Below are positions 53,461 through 63,757 of a stretch of DNA of 64,000 nt, in pieces. A model generated the notes under the pieces. The model was not told the origin of the DNA, ran no database searches, and saw only the letters and a program-made list of their open reading frames with translations. The first letter of the stretch is position 1. Every line of letters begins with the position of its first letter. A program made the translations under genes and the position numbers. The DNA comes from Nitrososphaeraceae archaeon (GTDB taxonomy: Archaea > Thermoproteota > Nitrososphaeria > Nitrososphaerales > Nitrososphaeraceae): NCBI GenBank assembly GCA_021325295.1, contig JAJPHM010000031.1:115542-179541 (forward strand), in the 5' to 3' direction.

Positions 53461-54945
53461 TCAGCTGGTTCTTAGGTATTCTTGTACAGAATCAGAAAGG
53501 CTCTTGAAAGCAGTATCTACTTTGTCTATCCTCTTTTGGATCCCTGTCTTAAACCCCGACAAGCTGCGGATACTGAGTTGAATCGCCTCTTCTTGTTCCT
53601 TGGGGTTAGGCGACCCCAAAGATGAGCGCAATGCGAGGGATTTTACAGGCGTCACCTCTTTTATTATCTGCATGAGTTCATCTGCGTCTAATTGGCTGCC
53701 TTGTTTCTTTACTACCTGCGCTATGTCCGGTGCTCCAAGCATAGCAAGTGGCATGTTACCTTTCTGAACCGCCTCTTCTACAAGCGATCCAACAATCTTG
53801 TGTGCAGTTCTAAACGCGAGGCCTTTTCGTGCAACTAGCTGCTCTGCAATGTCAAGAGAAATTGCGTAGCTATTCTTGGCCGCATCTTGCATTCTGCCTT
53901 TGTTAACTTGTATCGATCTGACTACCTTTTCCATTACTTTTATCGACCCACTTATTGCAGTAGTGGCCTGCCAAATCGCCGGTTTAAGGTCCTGCAGGTC
54001 TCTGCTGTATCCTGAGGGTAGACCTTTTACCGTACAAAGTATCCTGACAAGGCTGCCAATTACAGATCCAGATTTTGCTCTCACAAGTTCAAGTGGATCC
54101 GGATTTTTCTTTTGTGGCATTGCACTTGAAGTGGAGCTTTGTTCATCAGCAAGCTCTATGTAGCCAAATTCTGATGTCGACCAGAGAATAAAGTCCTCTG
54201 CCACTCTCCCAAGAGTGGTGGCGAGCACAGACAGCGTTCCCACGTATTCAATAAGAGCGTCTCTTGAACTTGTGGCATCTATGGAGTTTCGGACTACTGA
54301 ATCAAAGCCAAGGAGTTCTGCTGTCATCTTTCTGTCTATTTTTATGCTTGTGCCGCCTATGGCGCAGGCACCAAGCGGCGATTGGTTTATCCTTCCGTAT
54401 GCAATGTAAAGCCTCTCCATATCTCTGAATAATGCATCAGTATATGAAGTAAGAAAGTGGGAAAATGTCCCGATCTGGGCTTGTTGTGTATGGGTATACA
54501 TCGGCATGGGAATGTCTTTGTACTCCTCTGCCTTGAGCAACAAACTTTCAATCAAATTCGCAAGAGCAAGACAGAGATTGTTGATATCGTCACGCACTTT
54601 CATCCTAATATCTAGGATCACTTGGTCATTTCTTGACCTTGCAGTATGCATTTTGCCACCTGCATCCCCGCCTGCCTTCTTTATGACATATGACTCGATA
54701 GATTCATGAATATCCTCAAACTCTTCGCCGTCAGCAAGGACAATGGGATTTTCTTTAATCTCTTCGAGAGATTTTAGTATCTTTTGGAGCTCGGTTAGCG
54801 TCAAGTGTCCCATTTCATAGAGCATTATAGAGTGAGCTTGGCTCCCGACCAAGTCATAATGAAGAATAGGGTCATCGTCTTTCATTGAGGACAAAAAGTT
54901 CAATACATCTTTGTCGAGATTGCCCTTTGGCCTAGAGCGGTACAT
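53461..54945 (-). CDS. argH: Argininosuccinate lyase
   Basis: 494 residues with the fumarase/aspartase-family signature SSAMPQKKNPDP near residue 275 and TRSRNDQ near 105. It cleaves argininosuccinate to arginine and fumarate. It sits upstream of the lysine operon, consistent with a shared LysW route to lysine and arginine in this organism. Confidence 0.95.
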   Translation of the reverse strand: MYRSRPKGNLDKDVLNFLSSMKDDDPILHYDLVGSQAHSIMLYEMGHLTLTELQKILKSLEEIKENPIVLADGEEFEDIHESIESYVIKKAGGDAGGKMHTARSRNDQVILDIRMKVRDDINNLCLALANLIESLLLKAEEYKDIPMPMYTHTQQAQIGTFSHFLTSYTDALFRDMERLYIAYGRINQSPLGACAIGGTSIKIDRKMTAELLGFDSVVRNSIDATSSRDALIEYVGTLSVLATTLGRVAEDFILWSTSEFGYIELADEQSSTSSAMPQKKNPDPLELVRAKSGSVIGSLVRILCTVKGLPSGYSRDLQDLKPAIWQATTAISGSIKVMEKVVRSIQVNKGRMQDAAKNSYAISLDIAEQLVARKGLAFRTAHKIVGSLVEEAVQKGNMPLAMLGAPDIAQVVKKQGSQLDADELMQIIKEVTPVKSLALRSSLGSPNPKEQEEAIQLSIRSLSGFKTGIQKRIDKVDTAFKSLSDSVQEYLRTS

Positions 54946-55157
54946 ATTATCTGGGCAATACTATTGTTTATTTTAAGATATCAGGATTCCCAAAGTACCT
55001 TCAGAATGTGTAAGCGCGGCCAGCAGTTAGTAATAAGGCTAGTAGCAACGCTTAGGTTACTATGGTGAGCATCATCAGCAGATCATAGCAAATGGTTTAT
55101 CGTCTTGTTAACAGGTACGAGCTTTTGGCCTGTTATATTCATGTGTCCATTGTGCTT

Positions 55158-55442
55158 ATGGAAAATCCGGCAGCATTCCAGAGACTCATCGAATACCCTT
55201 CGGACCTGCCAGGCTGCAGCAAGATTGTCCTTGGAGGAAAACAGCTTCTCTACGTCTGCTCAAAAAGAAACAATGGAACTTCCTTTGTAGTAATCCTTGG
55301 ATTCTTTTCTGGCCAGAAAGAGGATATCATTACTAAAGACCTGATAGAGCCTGTTCAAGAAAATGAGAAGATGGACGTAGAGAAAGCAATCAGAGGCTCA
55401 TCTAATGCCCCATTTTCAGACAGTCGTTTCTTTTTCCTCTAA
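55158..55442 (+). CDS. Small protein of unknown function
   Basis: 94 residues from ATG 55158, with a gttatattc box at about 55130-55138 placed for leaderless start; the ORF from 55092 precedes it. Soluble, with a beta-rich middle (KIVLGGKQLLYVCSKRNNGTSFVVILGF) and a Phe-rich end. No family recognised. Confidence 0.5.
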   Translation: MENPAAFQRLIEYPSDLPGCSKIVLGGKQLLYVCSKRNNGTSFVVILGFFSGQKEDIITKDLIEPVQENEKMDVEKAIRGSSNAPFSDSRFFFL

Positions 55443-55606
55443 ATTCTATCTGGCCTTTTTAATTCTTAACTATTCTAGCCGTTGTTTGTTTGTGTCCTGC
55501 CAGCGCTTGCATAAACATCAAAATACGCTTCTTTCTTCTTATCGAGCTAACGCTGGACTACTGTTCGGTGTGCAATGGTTAAATAGGGTACAGGTCAAAT
55601 CTTTAC

Positions 55607-55936
55607 ATGTCAATGAGTCAAGACCTGCAACAGATTCGCAGAAACATCTTTGATGAGCTGACAAAAATTGTAGATCCGGAAATAGGTGTTTCTATAATGG
55701 AACTTGAGCTTGTAGACAAGGTAGACATCCAGAACGGACAGGTTAGTGTTGACCTTCATCTGACGAGTCCCTTCTGTCCTGCAGTATTTGGTTTCAAAAT
55801 TGCCCAAGATGTTAGAGATAACATTTACAAATTACCGGGGATAGAAGGAGTCAAAGTCAACGTAAGCAACCACTTTATGGCAGATGCAATAAACAAACAG
55901 GTAAACGAGAGCAAACCTCCTTCAAAGCCACAGTAA
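55607..55936 (+). CDS. MIP18/DUF59-family Fe-S assembly factor
   Basis: 109 residues with VDPEIGVSIMELELV and LTSPFCPA, the DUF59/SufT pattern with a conserved Asp-Pro-Glu and Cys. Related proteins help mature Fe-S enzymes (MIP18, SufT, PaaD). A ttaaatag box at 55579-55586 fits leaderless initiation at ATG 55607. The succinate dehydrogenase operon, itself a heavy Fe-S user, is adjacent and convergent. Confidence 0.85.
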   Translation: MSMSQDLQQIRRNIFDELTKIVDPEIGVSIMELELVDKVDIQNGQVSVDLHLTSPFCPAVFGFKIAQDVRDNIYKLPGIEGVKVNVSNHFMADAINKQVNESKPPSKPQ

Positions 55937-56033
55937 TTCTGCCGGGATGAAATGGCCGCTCTGCAGACAAATTATGCAGATTCTGTAATTAGCTCAATTA
56001 CGATAAGAAAAAGCAAAGGTATAGATGATTTGC

Positions 56034-56807
56034 CTACTTGCTGGATCGATTCTTCAACTGCGCTATCTTTTTCTCGTTGCTTGAAAAGCCCAGCATATGG
56101 CCTCTGAGTAGTTGTATGCCCAGCGCTGGGTCAACGCCCTTTGGGCAGACTGCGCTGCAAGAACCTGCAAAGTGGCATCTCCATATACCGTGCCTATCAT
56201 CTATAATCTTGAGCCTTTTCTTTGACTCTGCGTCTCTGCTATCGGCAAAGTATCGATAGGCCTGAGCAAGTGCTTGGGGACCTGGGAACTTTGTATCTGT
56301 TGCCACCGTTGGGCATGCAGAATAACAGAGACCACACTTTATACAATACGAAAATTGCAGGAATTTATCGACATCCTCTGGTGATTGCTGAAATCCTGAT
56401 AGCCTTTCGTTTGAGCTTTCAACAGCTTTGTTCTGTATGTAAGGCTGCATCTCCTTGTGGTGAGCAAAAAACTGACCAAAGTCTGTAACCAAGTCGCGTA
56501 TAGCAGGGAAGTTAGACAGAGGTTCGCACGTTATGGTGTCATGCTCAATCTCGGAGATCTTTGTATAGCATGCAAGTCGTGGTATTCCATTTATCTTCAT
56601 TCCACAAGAGCCGCATGATGCCATCCTGCATGAGTACCTGATAGCAATACTGTGGTCACTGTACTGTTTTGCGTACAGTAAGGCATCCAGAACAGTAGTC
56701 CAGCGTTGGACAGGAACCTGAAATGAATCAAAATGGACTCCTGAGCCTTGGCTTCTATTTATTCTGGAAACTCTGAGCGTTACTGTTCTTTTATCTTGCT
56801 CGCTCAT
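56034..56807 (-). CDS. sdhB: Succinate dehydrogenase iron-sulfur subunit
   Basis: 257 residues. A 2Fe-2S ferredoxin domain has Cys in SCRMASCGSCG with a further Cys at LACY. The 4Fe-4S and 3Fe-4S domain has CIKCGLCYSACP and CHFAGSCSAVCPKG. It carries electrons from flavin subunit SdhA to quinone. The ATG overlaps the stop of the 31-residue peptide (ATGA). Confidence 0.95.
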   Translation of the reverse strand: MSEQDKRTVTLRVSRINRSQGSGVHFDSFQVPVQRWTTVLDALLYAKQYSDHSIAIRYSCRMASCGSCGMKINGIPRLACYTKISEIEHDTITCEPLSNFPAIRDLVTDFGQFFAHHKEMQPYIQNKAVESSNERLSGFQQSPEDVDKFLQFSYCIKCGLCYSACPTVATDTKFPGPQALAQAYRYFADSRDAESKKRLKIIDDRHGIWRCHFAGSCSAVCPKGVDPALGIQLLRGHMLGFSSNEKKIAQLKNRSSK

Positions 56808-56899
56808 CCTCTGAACCCTCCGACTTCGACATGTGAAGCCATGTTACAAACCCCTCCAGAGCAGTGCAAGCATTTCCCTACACGCAATCTGTCTTCCAT
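56804..56899 (-). CDS. 31-residue Cys-containing peptide within the sdh operon
   Basis: Starts MEDRLRVGKC and contains CLHC and a later Cys (GGVC), ending HVEVGGFRG. The ATG lies 3 bases after the sdhD stop, and its TGA overlaps the sdhB ATG. Both joints are of the coupled type, so the frame is very likely translated. The Cys-x2-Cys could bind metal; no such peptide in this operon is known to me. Confidence 0.65.
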   Translation of the reverse strand: MEDRLRVGKCLHCSGGVCNMASHVEVGGFRG

Positions 56900-56902
56900 T
56901 GC

Positions 56903-57253
56903 TCATTCCATCCCGAGACCGTTGGCTATGATTATGGTTCTGGTTCCATAAGCGACTATGGCCATCATTGCAGCTATTGTAACAATTGTGACGCCATCCT
57001 CCCAAGCTTTGTTCTGGCGTAACTCAAGTAAAATTATCCGCAGGCCGTTAAAGCCGTGGATTGCAAGAAGAACAAGTATGGACTCTAACAGGATCGCATA
57101 AGGAATATTGTGGTAATTTGCAATTACATTCCCATATTGAAGGCTCATGCCAAATGGCATTACAAGACGCATCAATATGTGAACTGCCACCATAAACAGG
57201 GCGGCAATTCCTGTCATGTAATGGATCTTCATTATCTGGCTTTCTTTGAGCAA
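56903..57253 (-). CDS. sdhD: Succinate dehydrogenase membrane subunit
   Basis: 116 residues with three hydrophobic segments (MTGIAALFMVAVHILMRLV, ILLESILVLLAIHGFNGLRIILL and the last near residue 95). Conserved His in HYMTG, VAVHI and AIHGF could contact heme or quinone. TTG 57253 is the start; ATG 57232 is an alternative. It follows sdhC by 23 bases. Confidence 0.82.
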   Translation of the reverse strand: MLKESQIMKIHYMTGIAALFMVAVHILMRLVMPFGMSLQYGNVIANYHNIPYAILLESILVLLAIHGFNGLRIILLELRQNKAWEDGVTIVTIAAMMAIVAYGTRTIIIANGLGME

Positions 57254-57276
57254 TCCTTCTCATTTTCTCCTATAGA

Positions 57277-57774
57277 TTATTCTCCGCCAAACAAAACCTT
57301 TGCACCATAAAGCATAGCCACTGCAGCAAGTATTAATGCGATCCAGATGCCAGACCTCTGCCTGTAGTTTAGAGAGGCAGCATCATAGGGGTAGTCAGGT
57401 CTACCTGGCTTGCCAAGGCCCTTGCCGCCGTGAGTAAATATCAATCTTATGCCATTTGCTGAATGGTATGTGCTCATGCCAATAACAAGGAGCAAGATAA
57501 CGTGTCCCAATGGTGTTTGGGTAAGCTGCAACATAGCAGCCCAAGCATCAGGACCTCCTGTAAGCGAGCTGGTCTCGTAAATATGTCCTATAAAGTAGCC
57601 CAAGAGGCCAACTCCAGTGAGCCGCTGAAGCCAGTATGATATTCTCTCCCAGCCATACCTTGAGGGATTAAGCCAGCCCTTCAAGCCCTCTCGGTTATTG
57701 CGGTCAGATTGGGAATATCTCTCATTATGGGAACCTTTGCTGTTGTGCTTTTCTGTTCCTTTTGACGCTTCCAT
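57277..57774 (-). CDS. sdhC: Succinate dehydrogenase membrane subunit
   Basis: 165 residues. The first 45 are a soluble charged tail, then three hydrophobic segments (WLQRLTGVGLLGYFIGHIYE, HVILLLVIGMSTYHSANGIRLI, IWIALILAAVAMLYGAKVLF) with His that may bind heme. The ATG shares its A with the sdhA stop (TAATG), fixing the start at 57774 rather than further upstream. Confidence 0.85.
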   Translation of the reverse strand: MEASKGTEKHNSKGSHNERYSQSDRNNREGLKGWLNPSRYGWERISYWLQRLTGVGLLGYFIGHIYETSSLTGGPDAWAAMLQLTQTPLGHVILLLVIGMSTYHSANGIRLIFTHGGKGLGKPGRPDYPYDAASLNYRQRSGIWIALILAAVAMLYGAKVLFGGE

Positions 57775-59486
57775 TAGTATTTTCTCTCCACTGGAGCATA
57801 GCGCGTAAATATTACGGGGTGCCAAGCCATTTTTGGTCCATCGTTTGTATTGTAAGCAAGTGTATGTTTTAGAAAGTTTACATCGTCTCTGGTTGGGTAA
57901 TCTGTTCTTGCGTGTGAGCCCCTTGATTCCCGCCTATTCAAGGCCCCAATTAATACCACCTTTGCGACTCTTAACATAGAATCTAATTCCATTACGTTTA
58001 TGAAATTAGTATTGTACTCTTTTGCACTATCATCAACATGTTTCCAAGTGCTATCTTCAAGTTCTGACACCTTTTTAAGTGCCTCGGATAGGCTCTGCTC
58101 GTTGCGAAATACATACGCCTTTTCGTCCATGGTATCAGTAAGCTGCTTTCTGACCTCGTAGGGATTCACCTGCCCCTTTCCTCTGAATATTCCATCATAA
58201 ATTCGCTTTTCTTCCTCAATGACCTGCTGTTCCGAAATAGATAGTGCAGATCTGTGGTCTAGGGCATGGTGGGCAGCAAGATTGCCTGTTATCTTGCCCC
58301 ATACTAGACATTCCGCAGTAGAATTTGCACCAAGACGGTTTGCGCCATGAGCGCTATTGCATGCCGCTTCACCGGCAGTCCATAATCCATTCATTTCAGT
58401 AGCGCCGTTTACATCTGCATGAATTCCGCCCATCATATAGTGACACACTGGCCTTACTTCAATAGGCTCGTTGATAATGTCAACGCCAGAAAACTTGATG
58501 CCAATCTCCCTTATTCCAGCTAGACGCTCGTTTATCTTGTCTGCACCAAGGTGCCTCAGGTCCAGCTTAAGGCAGTCTGCTCCAGACTCGTGTTTGAACC
58601 CCTTTCCCTCCTGGATCTCTTTTATCATCGACCTGGATACTACGTCTCGCGGAGCAAGTTCAAGTTTACTTGGCGCATACTTTTGCATAAATCGTTCTCC
58701 TTTGTTGTTGATAAGGTAGCCCCCTTCACCCCTAGCACCTTCAGTTATTAATATCCCCGAAGGCATAATGCCTGTAGGGTGAAACTGTACAAACTCCATA
58801 TCCTTGAGTGCAAGACCTGCCCGATAAGCCATATCAAGTCCATCAGGAGTAGAAGAATACGCATACGTAGAGAAACTGTAGATCCTGCCGGCACCGCCTG
58901 TGCAGATTATGCCCGCAGGGGATTTGAATTTGACAAAATTACCACTCTTGATCTCTATTGCAGTCAATCCTGCAAATGAATTTCCTTCACTCAGAATTGA
59001 TGTGCAAAACCATTCATTGTAAAATCTGATATTGTCATACTTGAGGCAATTATCGTACAGGGTTTGCATTTCGTAAAATCCTACCTTGTCTTGCGCAAAT
59101 GTGGCACGCGGAAAAGAATAGCCTCCAAACTTTCTCTGTGCGACCCTGCCATCCTCCCTTCTTGACCAAGGCATTCCCCACTGATCCAGCTGGTAAATTT
59201 CATAAGGGATTTCTCTTACCAGTCGCTCTGCAACGTCTTGATCTGCCAGAAAATCACTGCCTTTGACAGTGTCATATATATGAGATTCTTGATTATCGCC
59301 TTCTTCTTCAAACAAGACTGCAGCCGTTCCGCCCTCGGCTGAAACTGAATGAGAGCGCATCACCTGAACCTTTGATATCACAGCAATATCCAGCTTGCTA
59401 GACACAGATGCGGCAGATATCGCAGCCCTCAAGCCTGCAAGGCCAGAGCCCACGATAACAATATCGTGAGAGATAGTATCAGTCAA
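57774..59486 (-). CDS. sdhA: Succinate dehydrogenase flavoprotein subunit
   Basis: 570 residues. FAD-binding [13 protein letters not shown] begins the protein. His in [11 protein letters not shown] is the expected covalent-flavin residue. The active-site region [15 protein letters not shown] is near the C-terminus. It oxidises succinate to fumarate in the citric acid cycle. TTG 59486 is the start; an A/T box (aataaataaatat, about 59551-59563) lies some 70 bases upstream, giving a short leader with an AGGTGA-like ribosome site. First gene of the sdh operon. Confidence 0.93.
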   Translation of the reverse strand: MTDTISHDIVIVGSGLAGLRAAISAASVSSKLDIAVISKVQVMRSHSVSAEGGTAAVLFEEEGDNQESHIYDTVKGSDFLADQDVAERLVREIPYEIYQLDQWGMPWSRREDGRVAQRKFGGYSFPRATFAQDKVGFYEMQTLYDNCLKYDNIRFYNEWFCTSILSEGNSFAGLTAIEIKSGNFVKFKSPAGIICTGGAGRIYSFSTYAYSSTPDGLDMAYRAGLALKDMEFVQFHPTGIMPSGILITEGARGEGGYLINNKGERFMQKYAPSKLELAPRDVVSRSMIKEIQEGKGFKHESGADCLKLDLRHLGADKINERLAGIREIGIKFSGVDIINEPIEVRPVCHYMMGGIHADVNGATEMNGLWTAGEAACNSAHGANRLGANSTAECLVWGKITGNLAAHHALDHRSALSISEQQVIEEEKRIYDGIFRGKGQVNPYEVRKQLTDTMDEKAYVFRNEQSLSEALKKVSELEDSTWKHVDDSAKEYNTNFINVMELDSMLRVAKVVLIGALNRRESRGSHARTDYPTRDDVNFLKHTLAYNTNDGPKMAWHPVIFTRYAPVERKY

Positions 59487-59709
59487 CTCTGTTGTTCACC
59501 TACGCAGACCTGCCTCATTCCCTGCCTTCTTTTGAACTTGGGCTAGTTGTAATAAATAAATATCTTTTGCCACCGCAAACATCTCCAGCACAACAAGCAG
59601 ATAGCATCTGCTAAATCAGAAACATTAGATATCAGTTCAAATGTGTAATGATCACCTGAGTTACTTTCCTCAATAATTTATTATGTGAGTCAGAGACACA
59701 GAGTAACCA

Positions 59710-60864
59710 ATGGCAGCTGACTATAAAGTAATTGTTGCAGGAGGAAGCGTTTCGGGACTCTTTGCTGCAAGGGAATTAGCTGCCGCTGGTATCTCGGTTG
59801 CAGTACTGGAAGAAGATCATGAGATCGGCACGCCGGAACATTGCGGCGGGCTTGTAAGTATGAATGGAATACGGAATCTTGGAATGGTGCCTGATGCGGG
59901 TGTTTTACAAAACACTGTTAAACGAGCAAGAGTGTTTTCCAAGTCACATGATTTTGAGCTTGATGCCCAAAAGCAGCAAATTGTTGTGATTGATAGGAGG
60001 GCGTTTGACAAGCAAATAGCGTTTCAGGCACAAAGAATGGGCGCTGACATCAAGGTGAGGTGCGCAATGCGCTCTGTTTCAAAAGGCAGTGGTCGGTATG
60101 CTGTGAGTACAACAGAAGGCGAACTTGTCTGCGATTATTTTGTCGATGCCAGAGGCGTTGCTTCAATAATTCACAGGAATAGAACAGGCATACTGCAATC
60201 GGCTCAATATGAATTGTATGCACCGTGGATAGAACATGATACGGTCAAGGTGATGTTTGACAGTGAAAAATATCCCGGCTTTTTTGCATGGATTATTCCC
60301 ACAGCAGATGGATGCGGTAAAGTGGGAGTTGCAGGCAGATCAATAAATGCCGCCCGGTCGCTTCAGTCGTTTATATCTAGCATGGGGTCACGATATTCTG
60401 TAACAAGAAAAATCTATGCTCCGATATGGATAATGGGACCTTTGGAGAGCTTTGTAGACGGAAGAACAGTCATTGTGGGAGATGCTGCCGGCCAGACAAA
60501 GCCTACTACGGCAGGGGGAATATACTCCTGTGGAATGGGTGGAATATTCGCCGGCAAATCAATAGCCTCGGCAATTGAAAGGAAAGATGATGCAGAGTTG
60601 AGAAGATACCAGCAAGAATGGTCATTGCTTTTCAGAGAAGAATTTCAAAAGATGCTCCTTGCAAGAAGGCTACTTGAGCGGCTGGATAATAAGGCCATAG
60701 ATGAAATGTTTTCGGCAATACCATCTGATAAACTTGGAGAAGTTTCTGCAGTAGGTGATTTTGATTTTCACTCAATCGCCCTTACAAAACTTCTCGGAAC
60801 AAGAACTGCGGTAAGGGTTGCAAAGGCAATTTTGGGCAACGAAATTAGGCGCCTTATTGATTAG
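59710..60864 (+). CDS. Geranylgeranyl reductase family flavoprotein
   Basis: 384 residues. The FAD motif VAGGSVSGLFAARELAAAG starts the protein, and GDAAGQTKPTTAGGI follows near residue 258. These are typical of geranylgeranyl reductases that saturate the isoprenoid chains of archaeal lipids, and of related oxygenases. Role in lipid saturation is the best guess. ATG 59710 is the start. Confidence 0.8.
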   Translation: MAADYKVIVAGGSVSGLFAARELAAAGISVAVLEEDHEIGTPEHCGGLVSMNGIRNLGMVPDAGVLQNTVKRARVFSKSHDFELDAQKQQIVVIDRRAFDKQIAFQAQRMGADIKVRCAMRSVSKGSGRYAVSTTEGELVCDYFVDARGVASIIHRNRTGILQSAQYELYAPWIEHDTVKVMFDSEKYPGFFAWIIPTADGCGKVGVAGRSINAARSLQSFISSMGSRYSVTRKIYAPIWIMGPLESFVDGRTVIVGDAAGQTKPTTAGGIYSCGMGGIFAGKSIASAIERKDDAELRRYQQEWSLLFREEFQKMLLARRLLERLDNKAIDEMFSAIPSDKLGEVSAVGDFDFHSIALTKLLGTRTAVRVAKAILGNEIRRLID

Positions 60865-60888
60865 AAGGCCGCAGATTACGCAAGCAAG

Positions 60889-60896
60889 CTATAAAT
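60889..60896 (+). promoter_or_regulatory. TATA box of the zinc-finger/EF-1 beta pair
   Basis: ctataaat centred about 31 bases before ATG 60924. Confidence 0.5.
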
Positions 60897-60923
60897 TCGG
60901 TTGTTGAGCTTCCACCTAGCAGT

Positions 60924-61103
60924 ATGTCGAGACCATTGCAATTGCCCGTCTGCACTTCATGCAGCAGGCCAATTATGCCAAACGACGAATGTGTAAAATA
61001 TTATTGTCCAAATTGTGGCTTTGTGTTAATGTGGCGCTGCGAAAGCTGCCGGGAATTTGCACGTCCATACAAGTGTGTTGGATGTGGTTTCGAGGGCCCA
61101 TAG
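60924..61103 (+). CDS. 59-residue multi-zinc-finger protein (HVO_2753-like)
   Basis: The product has four Cys-pairs (CTSC, CPNC with an extra Cys just before, CESC, CVGC), so about two zinc sites. This is the pattern of the small archaeal proteins typified by HVO_2753. It ends 2 bases before the EF-1 beta start and shares its promoter. It is absent from naive gene calls because a longer ORF in another frame covers the region. Confidence 0.85.
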   Translation: MSRPLQLPVCTSCSRPIMPNDECVKYYCPNCGFVLMWRCESCREFARPYKCVGCGFEGP

Positions 61104-61105
61104 GC

Positions 61106-61387
61106 ATGGCTAGGCTCGTTGCGAGGATCCGGATACTGCCTGCGGAAGCTGAATCCAATTTAGACAGGATCGTCGGCTCTATGCAGAGTGCGATCCCACA
61201 AGGAATGGAATTGAAGGCACATGCAAAGGAACCTATAGCTTTTGGACTCAATGCAATCGTGGGCGATTTTCTGTTGGACGACGAACAAGGGCAGATGGAT
61301 CGATTAGAAGAGTCTATCAAAAGTATTGAAGGGGTTGGCGAAATTGAAGTTATCAATATCAGCAGGCAATCAGTGAAAATGAAGTAA
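61106..61387 (+). CDS. ef1b: Translation elongation factor 1-beta
   Basis: 93 residues. LVARIRILPAEAESNLD near the start and AFGLNAIVGDFLLDD in the middle match archaeal EF-1 beta, the nucleotide exchange factor for EF-1 alpha. The start at ATG 61106 follows the zinc-protein stop by 2 bases. A longer frame from 60959 is rejected. Confidence 0.92.
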   Translation: MARLVARIRILPAEAESNLDRIVGSMQSAIPQGMELKAHAKEPIAFGLNAIVGDFLLDDEQGQMDRLEESIKSIEGVGEIEVINISRQSVKMK

Positions 61388-61463
61388 GCAATAGATACAG
61401 GATAAGATAATAACACAAAGGTGTGCTGAAAGTGGCCAGGTTGCCGGGGGTTATTGCGGGAAT

Positions 61464-63662
61464 TTGAAAAAAGTTCGCGAGGATAGCGATGACCCGTCTC
61501 CGGTCATACAATTGAAGGTGGCAGAAGCAAAGCACCGTGACGTGGGAAAGAGAAGGGCCAGAATAGACCCGGAATCTATGCACAAATTTGGCATTGAACC
61601 AGGTGAAGTTATAGAGCTTATCGGCAAAAGGAGCACAGCAGTGACGGCCTGGCCTGCAGACGAAGAAGAGCAAGAGGCTGATATCGTCAGAATAGATGGC
61701 CAGACACGCAAAAACGCCGGTGTAGCATTGAATGACCTTTTGGGGATAAAAAAAGTAACTGCAAGATCTGCCAAGGCCGTTATCTTGATGCCGCTTGGCA
61801 ACAACACGATAACAGTAGACAGGGAATTCTGTGAATTTGTAAAAAATAGGCTCAAAGGCTTTCCAGTAAGTGAAGGCGACGAGATCTCTGTTGTAATTCT
61901 GGGCAATCCTATGGACTTTCGTGTCGAGAAAGTGACACCTCGGTCAATAGTCAAGATCGAGCGTTCCACTAGGCTTAATATAATGGCAGAAAGTACGGCA
62001 GACAAAAAACCACGCGTGACTTATGAAGAAATCGGTGGACTGAAAGAACAGATAAAGAGACTGAGGGAAATTGTAGAGCTTCCATTACGCCATCCTGAGG
62101 TTTTCGCAAGGCTTGGCATCGAGCCGCATAACGGTATACTCATGTACGGATCGCCTGGCTGCGGCAAGACCCTGATAGCAAAGGCTCTGGCTTCAGAGTC
62201 TGAGGCGAACTTTTTCATTATCAACGGCCCCGAAATTATGAATAAATATTATGGTGAGACAGAGGCCAGACTCAGGGACATATTCAAGGAAGCAAAGGAC
62301 TCGTCTCCGAGTATGGTGTTTATTGATGAGATAGATGCCATTGCTCCAAAAAGGGAAGAGGCTTTTGGCGATGTAGAAAAACGCGTGGTCGCACAGCTGC
62401 TTGCTCTTATGGATGGTATGTCTGAGCGTGGTCAGGTAATAGTTCTTGGAGCCACAAACAGACCTGAAAGCCTAGACCCTGCACTCAGGCGTCCTGGAAG
62501 GTTTGACAGAGAGATAGAGATAGGCGTACCAAATGCAGAAGGAAGACTTGAGATACTTCAGATTCATACGAGAGGCATGCCTCTTGCTCAAGATATCGAC
62601 CTGCAGGCACTAGCTTCTGAGCTAAATGGCTATACCGGGGCTGATATCAAAGCATTATGCAGGGAGGCTGCTATGAAGGCCCTTCGCAGGTATCTGCCAG
62701 AAATTGACCTTGAAGGAGACAAGATCTCCCCTGAGACTCTGGAGGGAATGGTCATCACAAATAGAGATTTCAAAGAAGGAATGAAAGAGATTATTCCCAC
62801 TGCAATGAGGGAGTTTTACGTAGAAGTCGCACGGGTGAAATGGGACGAGGTTGGAGGACTCTACGAGGCGAAACGCATTCTTCATGACAACCTTATCTAT
62901 GGAATAAAAGATCCTGACGGATTTGCATCTATGGGCGTAAAGCCTCCAAGAGGGGCGCTACTATATGGTCCCCCCGGCTGCGGCAAGACCCTGATAGCAA
63001 AGGCTCTTGCTACGGAGAGCAGTGCAAATATCATAGTCGTGAGGGGGCCAGAAGTTCTGTCAAAATGGGTAGGCGAGTCAGAGAAGGCTATAAGGGAGAT
63101 TTTCCGCAAAGCAAAGGCCTCATCACCATGCATTGTTGTTTTCGATGAGCTTGATTCTCTGGCCAGACCAAGGGGCGGAGAAGAAGATGGCTCCGGGAAT
63201 GAGCGAGTCTTGAGCCAAATCCTCACAGAGATGGATGATTCTGGGAGCGCCGGTGTAGTAATAATAGGCATTACAAATAGGCCTGATCTGATAGATACAT
63301 CACTATTGCGCCCGGGCAGGTTGGATTTGATAGTCTATGTAGGGCCGCCAGACGATCAGGCACGTCTGGAAATACTGCAGATCATGACCAAGCCTATGCC
63401 TTTAGCGCCTGATACAGATCTGAAGGAAATTGCACAGACTACAAAGAACTTTAGTGGCGCGGACCTTGCAGCGCTGTGCAGGGAAGCTGCAATCAATGCG
63501 ATGAGAAGCAAATCTAACAAAGTTACAAACTCTCACTTTGTCGGAGCAATGCGATTAGTAAGACCATCAATTACAAAGGATGTAGAAGATTGGTATGAAT
63601 CTATCAAGAAAAATATTACCTACGCTATGCCAAAGCCTATTGATAGGGCATTTTACGGGTAG
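61464..63662 (+). CDS. cdc48: CDC48/VAT double AAA ATPase with a C-terminal HbYX motif
   Basis: 732 residues. N-terminal double-psi-barrel domain (about 1-180), then D1 with Walker A GSPGCGKT and Walker B FIDEIDA, then D2 with GPPGCGKT and VVFDELDS. The last three residues, Phe-Tyr-Gly, fit the hydrophobic-Tyr-X motif that docks unfoldases on the 20S proteasome. Archaeal CDC48 can feed the proteasome directly, so this protein may be a proteasomal unfoldase here. TTG 61464 is the start. Confidence 0.93.
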   Translation: MKKVREDSDDPSPVIQLKVAEAKHRDVGKRRARIDPESMHKFGIEPGEVIELIGKRSTAVTAWPADEEEQEADIVRIDGQTRKNAGVALNDLLGIKKVTARSAKAVILMPLGNNTITVDREFCEFVKNRLKGFPVSEGDEISVVILGNPMDFRVEKVTPRSIVKIERSTRLNIMAESTADKKPRVTYEEIGGLKEQIKRLREIVELPLRHPEVFARLGIEPHNGILMYGSPGCGKTLIAKALASESEANFFIINGPEIMNKYYGETEARLRDIFKEAKDSSPSMVFIDEIDAIAPKREEAFGDVEKRVVAQLLALMDGMSERGQVIVLGATNRPESLDPALRRPGRFDREIEIGVPNAEGRLEILQIHTRGMPLAQDIDLQALASELNGYTGADIKALCREAAMKALRRYLPEIDLEGDKISPETLEGMVITNRDFKEGMKEIIPTAMREFYVEVARVKWDEVGGLYEAKRILHDNLIYGIKDPDGFASMGVKPPRGALLYGPPGCGKTLIAKALATESSANIIVVRGPEVLSKWVGESEKAIREIFRKAKASSPCIVVFDELDSLARPRGGEEDGSGNERVLSQILTEMDDSGSAGVVIIGITNRPDLIDTSLLRPGRLDLIVYVGPPDDQARLEILQIMTKPMPLAPDTDLKEIAQTTKNFSGADLAALCREAAINAMRSKSNKVTNSHFVGAMRLVRPSITKDVEDWYESIKKNITYAMPKPIDRAFYG

Positions 63663-63757
63663 TAGCTTTTAGACATAAAGCCACAAACAAGGATAGGTTA
63701 GGTTAAACCTATCCTAAAATTAGTTCTCTTATACTTGATACAACCTAATTGAAGACA

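Noticed and set aside
60959..61105. Longer EF-1 beta frame
   Set aside because: The in-frame extension reads through the zinc-protein gene in another frame; EF-1 beta homology begins at ATG 61106.
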